A DNA stretch of 64,000 bases from Fulverythrobacter ferritrahens (GTDB lineage Bacteria; Pseudomonadota; Alphaproteobacteria; Sphingomonadales; Sphingomonadaceae): the NCBI RefSeq assembly GCF_020539485.1, contig NZ_JACDXU010000001.1, positions 434,001-498,000 of the forward strand. The letters run 5' to 3'. The notes below the pieces were generated by a model that searched no databases, was not told where the DNA came from, and was given only the letters and a program-made list of their open reading frames with translations. Below, piece after piece: positions 9,001-15,936 of this stretch (its first letter is position 1; each line of letters starts with the position of its first letter). The position numbers were made by a program, and so were the translations under genes.

Positions 9001-9445
9001 CAGGCTTGGCGGCGATTACTGCCGCGATCTTGCCCTGACTGACCAGCGCCGGGCTATGCGCACCGGTGGCCGCATCGGCAAAGACCAGCGCGACGTCCTT
9101 TGCCCGGACATCGCGCCCGTTGACGCGATAGGCGCTGCCCGCGCCGCGTTCGATCCGGCGCGTGACTTCCATTTCCTCGCCCGCATCGTCTTCCGCATGG
9201 AGAACGACCTCGGCGAAGGCACGCGGAGGGCGCTGGGCGGTGCCGGCGAAGATAACATCTTCCATCCCGCCCGAGCGCATGGATTTGGGCGAGTTTTCGC
9301 CCATCACCCAGCGGATCGCTTCGAGCAGGTTGGATTTGCCGCAGCCATTGGGGCCGACGACACCCGTCAGCCCCGGCTCAATACGCAGTTCTGCTGGTTC
9401 TACGAAGCTCTTGAAACCGCTGAGTTTGAGCTTCCTGATCCGCAT
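6020..9445 (-). CDS. smc: Chromosome segregation ATPase SMC
   Basis: 1141 aa structural-maintenance-of-chromosomes protein; with ScpA/ScpB it forms the condensin that compacts and segregates the chromosome. N-terminal Walker A (GPNGCGKS, residues 31-38), a long coiled coil very rich in Ala/Glu/Arg, a hinge region around residues 500-640 (AAPGYERALAAVLGRDAKAPLG), a second coiled coil, then the C-terminal ABC signature LSGGEQALTA and Walker B CVLDEVDAPLDD. Length is usual for alphaproteobacteria. The dsbA-like gene lies 22 bp upstream in the same direction. Confidence 0.96.
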   Translation of the reverse strand: MRIRKLKLSGFKSFVEPAELRIEPGLTGVVGPNGCGKSNLLEAIRWVMGENSPKSMRSGGMEDVIFAGTAQRPPRAFAEVVLHAEDDAGEEMEVTRRIERGAGSAYRVNGRDVRAKDVALVFADAATGAHSPALVSQGKIAAVIAAKPAERRMMLEEAAGIAGLHVRRRDAESKLRQTEANLARLEDLMAGLDTQIASLRRQAKQAERYKALSEKIQLAEARLLFARWRDAAAAADEARKTAKAAEERVATAQKETTAAQKAQAEFAQKLADAREELADRRDDSTAHGHRMAALTTQLEAAEQRLSDLQRQQKRLEEDRGEADRLTRDAADALARLQAELATSEKELQEDEARRPSFVLAAERAEAAARSAELDLARATAEHAGVEAEWRVAEAEVSQASARLSRLEAEMRRQEDMRAALASAGDPEEAVILAKQSAEDAGRRLAELREGLTARQERKSELSALRDETASALAATKAEFAGIEREFNALQRDREARAKQASNKHGMPAALDRVRAAPGYERALAAVLGRDAKAPLGTPEAGSEGRFWAGAEAPPPVSGTLAAFVPECPPELAARLALVHVVESEDGRALKPGEWLVTKDGFLRRWDGFLARGEGAAEAARLEAENRFAELEGQIPAKRAAVESAQQNQESAQTELSALQQALVAVEREIAQASEAERAALRSLDQAEAARERHAARLVELDSARADLTEQRQIAEAELTAAQARRAALPDPETGRATLAAAQAKHEASRTGMQAAAAALAAHDQALAVARERRAGRAADIKGWEARAGDATRRLADMERRFEEIAEERAVIEAKPASLIAEIERGGEVRARLAEELAKAEAALAEVTQQAQAADARLAQLNEALSTAREERAGAAARAENEEARREEMSRLSGERFQCSPPLLCGRFQFEANEVADSAEESATMDRLTGERERIGPVNLVAAEELTRMEAEHGTSAAEQAELAEAVNRLRGSIGNLNREGRERLRAAFEEVDQHFRRLFTRLFEGGAAHLALVDSDDPLEAGLEIYAQPPGKRLQSLTLLSGGEQALTAVALIFALFLTNPAPICVLDEVDAPLDDANIDRFCDLLEAMAQETDTRYLIVTHNAVTMSRMHRLFGVTMVEKGVSRLVSVDLGGAEQLLAAE

Positions 9446-9467
9446 CGCCGTCCTTTACGCGGTCCCG

Positions 9468-10229
9468 TCAGCGGGCGCCGGCATTCTGCAGAACCGGCTC
9501 CACCGCATCCCATGTGGTGAAATTGATCCGCTTGCCATTGAGGAAGAAGGTGGGCGTTCCGGTGATTTCCAGATCCTTGGAATCCTTGTCCGAACGGTTC
9601 ACGATCTCGGTGATCCTGTTGACGTCCGACAGGCACTGCATCGCCTGATCGCGGCTGATCCCGCGCTGGGCGAAGAAGTCATACAGGCCGGCAGCCTCGG
9701 CAATACCCTGGAAGCGGGCACCGCCGGTCTTTTCCATGGCCGCCGCGTAGACTTCCTTGTTCTTGTTCGCCGTGTCGAAGATCGGGCCGAGATTTGCCCA
9801 TGCCTGTTCCGCCAGCGGGTGGAATGCCTGCGGGCCGCTGCACCGGGCCAGCGTGGCAATGGTCAGGTCCAGCGGCTCCCGGACCAGGTTGCGGATTTCA
9901 TAGCTCAGCACGCCACTGGCGACATATTTGTCGCGCAGCTTTTCAGCGCCCTCAACCGAGAAATCGGCGCAGTGCGAGCAGGTGTGGCTGGCATATTCGA
10001 CCAGCTTGAGCGGTGCATCGGGATTGCCGAGGCGGAAGCCGCCTTCCGGGGTTTCCGCGCTGACATCGGCCCATTGCTGCCCGGCGGGCGGAGCAATGTG
10101 GGCGATCGGTTCGGAAACGGGCAATTCGCCTTCCTTCTCATCCTTGCTGCCGCAAGCGGCGAGAGCCAGCGTGAGCGGAATGGCAAGGGAGAGGGTGGCA
10201 AACTGGCGAAGGGTCTTCATGGCATCCAT
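9468..10229 (-). CDS. DsbA-family thiol oxidoreductase, lipoprotein
   Basis: 253 aa from the ATG at 10229 (a TTG at 10238 and an ATG at 10220 are alternatives; AAGGG ten bases upstream favours 10229). A lipoprotein signal ends in LAAC (Cys26). The thioredoxin-fold domain has the CSHC active site at Cys83 and Cys86, an inserted helical domain, and the cis-Pro loop TGTPTFFLNG near the C-terminus. Predicted to form or shuffle disulfides in the periplasm from the outer face of the inner membrane. It is followed by smc and preceded by a second DsbA-like gene with the same CSHC site, which suggests an old duplication. Confidence 0.87.
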   Translation of the reverse strand: MDAMKTLRQFATLSLAIPLTLALAACGSKDEKEGELPVSEPIAHIAPPAGQQWADVSAETPEGGFRLGNPDAPLKLVEYASHTCSHCADFSVEGAEKLRDKYVASGVLSYEIRNLVREPLDLTIATLARCSGPQAFHPLAEQAWANLGPIFDTANKNKEVYAAAMEKTGGARFQGIAEAAGLYDFFAQRGISRDQAMQCLSDVNRITEIVNRSDKDSKDLEITGTPTFFLNGKRINFTTWDAVEPVLQNAGAR

Positions 10230-10328
10230 CTTGATCAATCCCTTAAAGCTAGCCCAAGCAGGGCTTGCATAGAAGCGAGGTGGGTAGGGACATAGCGGTT
10301 TTGCACAGCTTAGCCCCCCGATTTTGCG

Positions 10329-11000
10329 TTAAAGCCGGGCGTCGATCTGCGGCTTGAGCAATGACCATTGGTGAGTAGCGATCAGGGTTACACCGTTGAT
10401 TGCGAAACTGGGCGTTCCGGTGATGTTGAACTTCTCATCCGCAGCCTTGGTCTGATCCGCCAGCCTCTTGGCCAGTGCCGCATTGCCCAGGCACTGGTCG
10501 GCCTGCGCACGGGTCAGGCCCTGCGCGGAGATGATGTCGTAAAATCCGAAATCGGATGCGACGGCACGCCGCGCCGCTGCCTGATCCTTTTCATACCAGC
10601 GATCCTGCTGGGCCTTGGTGGAACGGGTTATCATCTGGGCGATCTGGTCAAACTTCGCGAAGAATGCCTGATGCGCGTTGAAGAATTTGGCGGGGGCCAC
10701 GCATTCGGTCAGCATGGCGGCGGTAAGGTCCACCGGATCGCGCACGAAATGGCGCACTTCCAGCGAAACCTTGCCCGGCTGCACATAGGCGATCCGCAGG
10801 GCGCCCGCGGCTTCCTTCTCGAAATCGGCGCAATGCGAGCAGGTATAGCTTTCGAAGGTGATCAGCTTCACCTTGGCATTGGGATTGCCCAGTACATGGC
10901 CGCCGTCGGTCTTCGCCACAGTGGCAAGCCAATTGGGGGCGGCACCCACGCTCATCAGGGCAATGCCCAGCGTGGCGGCCGCACGAAACAGAGCCTTCAT
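10329..11000 (-). CDS. DsbA-family thiol oxidoreductase, periplasmic
   Basis: 223 aa. A cleavable signal peptide (MKALFRAAATLGIALMSVGAA) precedes a thioredoxin fold with CSHC at Cys54 and Cys57 and the cis-Pro loop TGTPSFAING. It resembles the neighbouring lipoprotein over the whole domain (shared KLITFESYTCSHCADF / KLVEYASHTCSHCADF pattern and VRDPVDLT / VREPLDLT) but lacks the lipobox. Its start codon overlaps the stop of the DUF721 gene by 4 bp (ATGA), so translation is coupled. Periplasmic dithiol oxidase by family; the partner DsbB is not in the window. Confidence 0.88.
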   Translation of the reverse strand: MKALFRAAATLGIALMSVGAAPNWLATVAKTDGGHVLGNPNAKVKLITFESYTCSHCADFEKEAAGALRIAYVQPGKVSLEVRHFVRDPVDLTAAMLTECVAPAKFFNAHQAFFAKFDQIAQMITRSTKAQQDRWYEKDQAAARRAVASDFGFYDIISAQGLTRAQADQCLGNAALAKRLADQTKAADEKFNITGTPSFAINGVTLIATHQWSLLKPQIDARL

Positions 11001-11584
11001 CTTTCCCCTTCCTCCTGCGCGCCCAGGCTACGCGCCAAACTCTCCAGCACCGTCCGCAGTTCCGGATCGCCGATGTCCCGCAGGCTTTCGCCCAGTTCCA
11101 TCGGAATCGGCTTGAGCGAGGGTGGCGGTGCCCCGGTTTTTGCCGTGCCGCGTTGAGCATAGGGCGCCTTAACCGGGCCTTGCCGCAGTTTCACGCGGGC
11201 AACTGCCTTGTAACCGAAAAAGCGGTTCACCCTCTCGATGATCTCGGGAATGACGTGCTGGATCAGCGGCGCATGGGCGGGCGTGACGGCAAGCTGCAGA
11301 ATGCCCTCGTTCTTTTCGCCCGGCGGGAAGCGGATCGATTCGGGCACGCAGACTTCGGCGTGCTTGGGCCCGACGATTTCCGGCCAGCGCGTGACCACGC
11401 TGGACTGGATGAAGCCGAAACGGCGGAATGCGGTCCGCCCGATATCGGGCATCAGGTCCGCAATGGCGCGGGCCGGACCGCCGCGCGGGCGCTCATAGCG
11501 CTTTGCGGCTTTTCCGGCGGCCTTCGCCTTGGAGGGCTTGCGCCCGGCTGTTCCTTCGTCCCGTTCCATGATTGCCTGTGCCAT
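10997..11584 (-). CDS. DUF721 (DciA-like) protein
   Basis: 195 aa. The DUF721 core spans IADLMPDIGRTAFRRFGFIQSSVVTRWPEIVG to VNRFFGYKAVARVKLRQG; the N-terminal 35 residues are basic and low-complexity. DciA, the best-known member, loads the replicative helicase in bacteria lacking DnaC, so a replication role is possible, but many alphaproteobacterial members are uncharacterised. The start is ATG at 11584, or ATG at 11569 (MERDEG). Only 14 bp separate the first from the divergent mutY start, so the two promoters must overlap coding sequence. Coupled by a 4-bp overlap to the downstream dsbA-like gene. Confidence 0.78.
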   Translation of the reverse strand: MAQAIMERDEGTAGRKPSKAKAAGKAAKRYERPRGGPARAIADLMPDIGRTAFRRFGFIQSSVVTRWPEIVGPKHAEVCVPESIRFPPGEKNEGILQLAVTPAHAPLIQHVIPEIIERVNRFFGYKAVARVKLRQGPVKAPYAQRGTAKTGAPPPSLKPIPMELGESLRDIGDPELRTVLESLARSLGAQEEGER

Positions 11585-11598
11585 GCCATAGCGCCCCG

Positions 11599-12621
11599 AT
11601 GGACGCCAGCGCGACGATTCCGGACCTGTTGCTCGAATGGTATCGCGGCCATGCCCGCCGGTTGCCCTGGCGCGCCTTGCCGGGCGAAGCGCCGCCCGAT
11701 CCCTATCGCGTCTGGCTGTCCGAAGTGATGTTGCAGCAGACCACGGTTGCCGCGGTCATTCCCTATTTCGCGAAGTTCGCCGCCCGCTGGCCCACGGTGG
11801 AGGCGCTGGCCGTCGCGCCTGAGGAAGACGTGATGGCCGCCTGGGCGGGGCTCGGATACTATTCCCGTGCGCGCAATCTGGTGAAATGCGCCCGCGCCGT
11901 GGCGGAACTGGGCGGCTTTCCCGAGACGGAAATGGGCCTGCGCGCCCTGCCGGGGCTGGGTGCCTATACGGCAGCTGCCGTTGCGGCGATTGCCTTCGGG
12001 CAGCGGGCCGTGGTGGTGGACGCCAATGTCGAGCGAGTGGTGGCCCGGCTGTTCGCCATCGAAGAGCCTTTGCCCGGCGCACGGGCACAAATCCGCGAGA
12101 AGGCGGGGCTCATCACGCCAGAGAAGAACTCCGGCGATTTCGCACAGGCGATGATGGATCTGGGCGCCACGATCTGCACCCTCCGCGATCCGCGCTGCCT
12201 GCTCTGCCCGCTGGCCAGCGCCTGCAAGGCAAGGGCACAGGGCGATCCCGCACGCCTGCCGGTGAAAGCGGCGAAGAAGGCCAAGCCCGAGCGGATCGGC
12301 ACGGCCTACTGGATCGAGCTTGCAGGCAAGGTCTGGCTCGTCACGCGGCCCGGCGAGGGAATGCTGGGCGGGATGCGGGCCCTGCCCGACGATGGCTGGC
12401 ACGCGCGGGCGGACGGTTCGGGCGAAGCTCCGGTGGAAGGCCATTGGCGCGATGCCGGGGCAGTGCGCCATACTTTCACGCACTTTCACCTGACTCTCAG
12501 GCTCAAGGTGCTGAAAGGGATGGACATGGTGGGGGAGGGAGAATGGTGGCCGCTCGCCCGGCTGGAGGATGCAGGTCTGCCTACCCTGTTCGCCAAGGCG
12601 GCGCGGCTGGCGGCGAGCTAG
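11599..12621 (+). CDS. mutY: A/G-specific adenine glycosylase MutY
   Basis: 340 aa DNA repair glycosylase that removes adenine mispaired with 8-oxoguanine. Catalytic Glu42 (SEVMLQQTTV), the helix-hairpin-helix with Asp141 (LPGLGAYTAAAVAAIAFG then VVDANVERV), a [4Fe-4S] cluster motif CX6CX2CX5C at Cys193, 200, 203 and 209, and a C-terminal NUDIX-like domain that reads the 8-oxoG strand (HTFTHFHLTLRL). The ATG at 11599 is used; the frame opens 27 nt earlier, but that would overlap the divergent gene. Confidence 0.94.
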   Translation: MDASATIPDLLLEWYRGHARRLPWRALPGEAPPDPYRVWLSEVMLQQTTVAAVIPYFAKFAARWPTVEALAVAPEEDVMAAWAGLGYYSRARNLVKCARAVAELGGFPETEMGLRALPGLGAYTAAAVAAIAFGQRAVVVDANVERVVARLFAIEEPLPGARAQIREKAGLITPEKNSGDFAQAMMDLGATICTLRDPRCLLCPLASACKARAQGDPARLPVKAAKKAKPERIGTAYWIELAGKVWLVTRPGEGMLGGMRALPDDGWHARADGSGEAPVEGHWRDAGAVRHTFTHFHLTLRLKVLKGMDMVGEGEWWPLARLEDAGLPTLFAKAARLAAS

Positions 12622-12633
12622 ATCTTCGATAGA

Positions 12634-12667
12634 CCGTCATCCTGAACTTGGTGGAGGCATATTCCAC
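12634..12667. repeat. Half copy of dispersed repeat
   Basis: 12634-12650 (CCGTCATCCTGAACTTG) matches 16 of 17 bases of the left arm of the repeat at 46646, then diverges into a small hairpin GTGGA/TCCAC (12651-12655 and 12663-12667). The right arm found in the other copy is absent. Confidence 0.5.
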
Positions 12668-12790
12668 TGAGACAAGTATTCGTTCGCCGGGACGACGGAT
12701 GAATACTTGCCTTCAATCGCGTTCAACCTGTGCGATGAACTGCTCTGCCGTCGCCCTCCCGATACATCGAAAACCGGCACAACACCTGTT

Positions 12791-12880
12791 GGAAATGCCG
12801 AAACGAAAAGTCACACAGGAGGCGCCACGTTATCCTCCGAAAATGCCTCGAAACCGTGCCTTTCAGGGGCTGTCGCGCGG
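12791..12880 (+). other. Conserved intergenic element, copy A
   Basis: Collinear with 24652-24741. First block 12791-12816 (19 of 26 identical, ending GTCACAC), then 30 nt containing a hairpin GGAGG/CCTCC (12818-12822 and 12834-12838), then CTCGAAACCGTGCC (12847-12860; 13 of 14 identical) and a G-rich tail. The first block starts about 239 bp before the serine hydrolase ATG. Function unknown; could be an operator array, a 5' UTR structure or a small RNA. Confidence 0.5.
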
Positions 12881-13029
12881 CAGGTTTCGGGGGCCGTTTC
12901 GTGTAAGGTTCGCGGCGTTCGAGCTGAAAGCCCGGCGTAAGATGCAGCCTTGCCTTGCGCCAACTGGGAGGGCTGCCTAGGCATGGGCAAAAGCACATAG
13001 TCAAAAACACATGGGTTTGGAGAGGTCGC

Positions 13030-14346
13030 ATGGAGTCTGCCGGCAACCATCCTGAATTTTCGCGCCGCGCGCTGTTGCGGGGCGGGGCTGTGCTTGGCCT
13101 CGGTATGGGGCTGGGCGGCTGGCCGCTTTCCGCATTCGGCGCCTCAAAGGCGGAGCTCTGGCCCAATCTCAGCGCGATGGCGACCCGTTATGTGGAGAGC
13201 CACAAGGTGGCCAATATGCTGGCCTATCTGGGGCAGGGCGAGGCTGCGGCGCAAATGGTGGGCAAAGGGCGCGATATGACCGGCGGGCCACGCAAATCCG
13301 ATGCGGACAGCCTCTATCGCCTCTATTCCATGACCAAGCCGATCACTGGCATGGCCGTGATGATCCTGATCGATGAGGGACGGCTAGCGCTCGATCAGCC
13401 TTTGGCCGAGATTCTGCCCAAATTCGCCGATGTGAAGGTGCAGAAGGTCTATGACGGGCCGATCAGCGCAGACAATCTGGAGCCGCTCGCTCGGCCGATC
13501 ACCATTCGCCACCTGCTTACCCATACCGGAGGGCTGGGCTATTCGGTCGTCCAGCAAGGACCGATCAAGAGACTGATGGAAGAGCGCGGGGTGATCTCCG
13601 GCCAGATCAGCCGCATTCCGATGGAAGGTTTCGTTCGGGGCAAGCCGGTGGAAAGCCTGGCCCTGTTCGCGGATCGGCTGGCGGAAATCCCGCTGGTCTG
13701 TCAGCCCGGAACACGCTGGTCCTATTCCTGCGGTCTGGACCTGCTGGGGCGAGTGGTGGAACTGGCCAGCGGGGAGCATTTCGACCAGTTCCTGAAGCAC
13801 CGCATCTTCGATCCTTGCGGCATGACAAGCACCTGGTTCCAGGTGCCGGAGAGCGAGGCGGGGAGGCTGACGACGAGCTATGCCGTAGTCGATGGCCATG
13901 TGTTGCCGCTCGATCCGGGGCCATCCTCCATCTATCTCGATGCGCCGGCCTTTCCCTTTGGCGGTTCGGGGCTGGTGGGCAGCCCGCGCGATTATGACCG
14001 GTTCCTCAGGATGCTGGCCGGATATGGCGTGATCGAAGGAAAGCGCGTGATGAGCGAGGCCGCTGTGCGGATGGGCACGTCGAACCTGCTGCCTGGCCCG
14101 GAGGTTACCACGGGCACTTCGGTTGCAGGCTACGGCTTCGGCGCGGGCGGCCGGGTTGGCTGGGCCGGGGGTGCCAGCGCCTTTGGCTGGGCGGGCGCGG
14201 CCGGGACCGTGGGTTTTGTCGATATGGCGAGCGGCCTGCGCGGCGGGCTCTATACGCAATACATGCCCTCCACCGCATATCCGGTATATGCCGAGTTCGA
14301 AAAGGCAGTCGAAGCCGACCTTGCCGCAAGGAAGGAGCCCGCATGA
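13030..14346 (+). CDS. Class C beta-lactamase-related serine hydrolase, Tat-exported
   Basis: 438 aa from the ATG at 13030, which has GGAGAGG in front; an open frame extends upstream without one. The twin-arginine signal SRRALLRGG at residues 11-19 is followed by a hydrophobic stretch. The serine beta-lactamase/DD-peptidase/esterase fold has SMTK (Ser100, Lys103) and the second motif as YSC at Tyr232; the Asn of the usual YxN is Cys, as in some EstB-type esterases. Likely an esterase, lactonase or amide hydrolase rather than a true beta-lactamase. Stop overlaps the nudC start by 4 bp, so the three-gene set hydrolase-nudC-frnE-like is translationally coupled. Confidence 0.85.
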   Translation: MESAGNHPEFSRRALLRGGAVLGLGMGLGGWPLSAFGASKAELWPNLSAMATRYVESHKVANMLAYLGQGEAAAQMVGKGRDMTGGPRKSDADSLYRLYSMTKPITGMAVMILIDEGRLALDQPLAEILPKFADVKVQKVYDGPISADNLEPLARPITIRHLLTHTGGLGYSVVQQGPIKRLMEERGVISGQISRIPMEGFVRGKPVESLALFADRLAEIPLVCQPGTRWSYSCGLDLLGRVVELASGEHFDQFLKHRIFDPCGMTSTWFQVPESEAGRLTTSYAVVDGHVLPLDPGPSSIYLDAPAFPFGGSGLVGSPRDYDRFLRMLAGYGVIEGKRVMSEAAVRMGTSNLLPGPEVTTGTSVAGYGFGAGGRVGWAGGASAFGWAGAAGTVGFVDMASGLRGGLYTQYMPSTAYPVYAEFEKAVEADLAARKEPA

Positions 14347-15233
14347 GCTGTTGTTCCGCCGCCATTGCCTTTGCCGGGTCCGGGCTGGACCGGGCTGACC
14401 ATATCCGGTCCGACCCGGAACGCCTTGCCGCCCTGATGAGCCCGCAGGCCAGTCTGCTGCTGATGGACGGGCTGGCGCCTGAACTGGGCGAGGATAATCG
14501 TCTTGCCTGGGGCCGCCTGTCCGATGCTCCGGAAGATGCGGAACTGGTGTTCCTTGGCCTGCGCCACGGCTTTGGCTGCTTTGCCGCCGTGCCGCTCAAG
14601 GGAGACACCAGCCCGGCCTATGCCCATCGCAAATCGTGGCTGGCCATTGCCGCGATGAATGGCGAGGATATGGCAATCTATGGCTGCGCCCGGAGTCTGG
14701 TGGACTGGCATGCCCGCCACCGCTTCTGCGCCAAATGTGGCGCGCCTTCGGTGCTGGCCAAGGGCGGCTGGCAGCGCAATTGCGTGAACGAGAATTGCGC
14801 TGCCGAGCATTTTCCGCGTGTGGACCCCGTCACCATCATGCTGGTGGAGCATGAGGGCAAGCTGCTGTTGGGCCGCCAGTCCCGCTTCCCTCCCGGGAGT
14901 TTTTCGGCGCTGGCCGGATTTGTCGAGCCGGGGGAGGCGATTGAGGAGGCAGTGGCGCGTGAAGTGCATGAAGAGGCTGGCCTCAAGGTGCGCGACGTTA
15001 CCTATATCTCCAGCCAGCCCTGGCCTTTCCCATCGCAGCTGATGATCGGCTGCCATGCCTATGCGGATTCCGCCGCGCTGATCATCGACCGCACAGAACT
15101 GGACGATGCGCGCTGGTTCACGCGCGATGAAGTGGCAGAAGCGATTGAAAAAGGGCGGGAAAGCACCAGCTTCTTCCCGCCCCCGCCACAGGCGATTGCC
15201 TATCACATGCTCCAATGGTGGCTTGAGAAATGA
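14343..15233 (+). CDS. nudC: NAD(H) pyrophosphatase NudC
   Basis: 296 aa NUDIX hydrolase. A zinc ribbon (CAKCG then NCVNENC) precedes the Nudix box GFVEPGEAIEEAVAREVHEEAGL, and SQPWPFPSQLM just after it is the NudC hallmark. Hydrolyses NAD(H) and removes NAD caps from RNA in characterised members; cytoplasmic. Both ends overlap neighbouring genes by 4 bp (ATGA), giving coupled translation. Confidence 0.93.
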   Translation: MSCCSAAIAFAGSGLDRADHIRSDPERLAALMSPQASLLLMDGLAPELGEDNRLAWGRLSDAPEDAELVFLGLRHGFGCFAAVPLKGDTSPAYAHRKSWLAIAAMNGEDMAIYGCARSLVDWHARHRFCAKCGAPSVLAKGGWQRNCVNENCAAEHFPRVDPVTIMLVEHEGKLLLGRQSRFPPGSFSALAGFVEPGEAIEEAVAREVHEEAGLKVRDVTYISSQPWPFPSQLMIGCHAYADSAALIIDRTELDDARWFTRDEVAEAIEKGRESTSFFPPPPQAIAYHMLQWWLEK

Positions 15234-15922
15234 GTTCTGAAACCTTGCCCAAAGTCACTGTCGACATCTGGTCCGACGTCATGTGCCCCTGGTGCGCGAT
15301 TGGCTACACCCAATTCGCCAAGGCCCTGAAGGAGCTGGAGGGGGAGATCGATGTCGAAGTGCGGTTCATGCCCTTCGAGCTGAACCCCGACATGCCGCCG
15401 GAAGGGCGCAGTCAGACCGAACACCTCGCCGCCGTCTATGGCCGGAGCCCGGCAGAAGTCGAGGATATGCGCCAGCAGATGCTGGAAGTGGCTGCGCGGG
15501 CGGGCTTCCCGATGGAGTATGACGGGGAGGGGGAGGCGCCCGAGCCCTGGATGTGGAACACCTTCGATGCGCACAAGCTGCTCCGCTGGGCCCTCACGGT
15601 GGAAGGGATGGAGGCGCAGACCGCGCTGAAGCTGGCCCTGTTCCGCGCCCATTTCCAGCAGCGCCGCCGCATCGGCAAACGCTCCGTCCTGCTGGATGTG
15701 GCGGAAAATCTGGGTTTTGACCGCACGGCCATGGAGGAGGCGTTGGAGGATGAGGCCCTCGGCATTGCCGTGCGGCTGGAAGAGCGCCGGGCACGCGAAG
15801 CCAATATCACCTCCGTGCCCAGCTTCATCATCAACGATCGCTATCTTGTGCCCGGCGCGCAGGAGCCCGAGGTCTATCGGGAAACCCTGCGCAAGGTGGT
15901 GGAACTTTCCCAGGCCGAGTAG
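15230..15922 (+). CDS. FrnE-like DsbA-family protein
   Basis: 230 aa cytoplasmic thioredoxin-fold protein with CPWC (Cys19, Cys22) near the N-terminus, no signal peptide, and the cis-Pro loop ITSVPSFIINDRYLVPGAQ. Belongs with the FrnE/2-hydroxychromene-2-carboxylate isomerase branch of the DsbA family. Members act as thiol-disulfide isomerases in oxidative stress or as isomerases in aromatic catabolism; the CPWC site favours redox chemistry. Coupled to nudC by a 4-bp overlap; converges with the glycosyltransferase gene. Confidence 0.85.
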   Translation: MSSETLPKVTVDIWSDVMCPWCAIGYTQFAKALKELEGEIDVEVRFMPFELNPDMPPEGRSQTEHLAAVYGRSPAEVEDMRQQMLEVAARAGFPMEYDGEGEAPEPWMWNTFDAHKLLRWALTVEGMEAQTALKLALFRAHFQQRRRIGKRSVLLDVAENLGFDRTAMEEALEDEALGIAVRLEERRAREANITSVPSFIINDRYLVPGAQEPEVYRETLRKVVELSQAE

Positions 15923-15936
15923 CTCGGCTCGGGACT

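Larger units (their letters stand above)
12622..13029. other. 408-bp intergenic region
   Basis: No convincing gene. It holds a half copy of a dispersed repeat (12634-12667), the element shared with the 24.7-kb gap (12791-12880), and a purine-rich site GGAGAGG just before the hydrolase start. A possible larger stem pairs CGAAACC/TGCC (12849-12860) with GGCAGGTTTCG (12879-12889), enclosing an 18-nt loop. Confidence 0.6.

Noticed and set aside
7469-9520. A 683-codon open frame antisense to smc
   Set aside because: It lies wholly opposite a convincing SMC protein, is low in recognisable motifs and follows from the GC-rich third positions of smc.
12648-13029. Possible short genes in the gap after mutY
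   Set aside because: Open frames on both strands lack ribosome-binding sites and recognisable domains; the shared non-coding element explains the conservation better.
13030-14346. A true class C beta-lactamase (resistance gene)
   Set aside because: The YxN motif is YSC and no clear KTG motif is seen; the esterase/hydrolase branch fits better.
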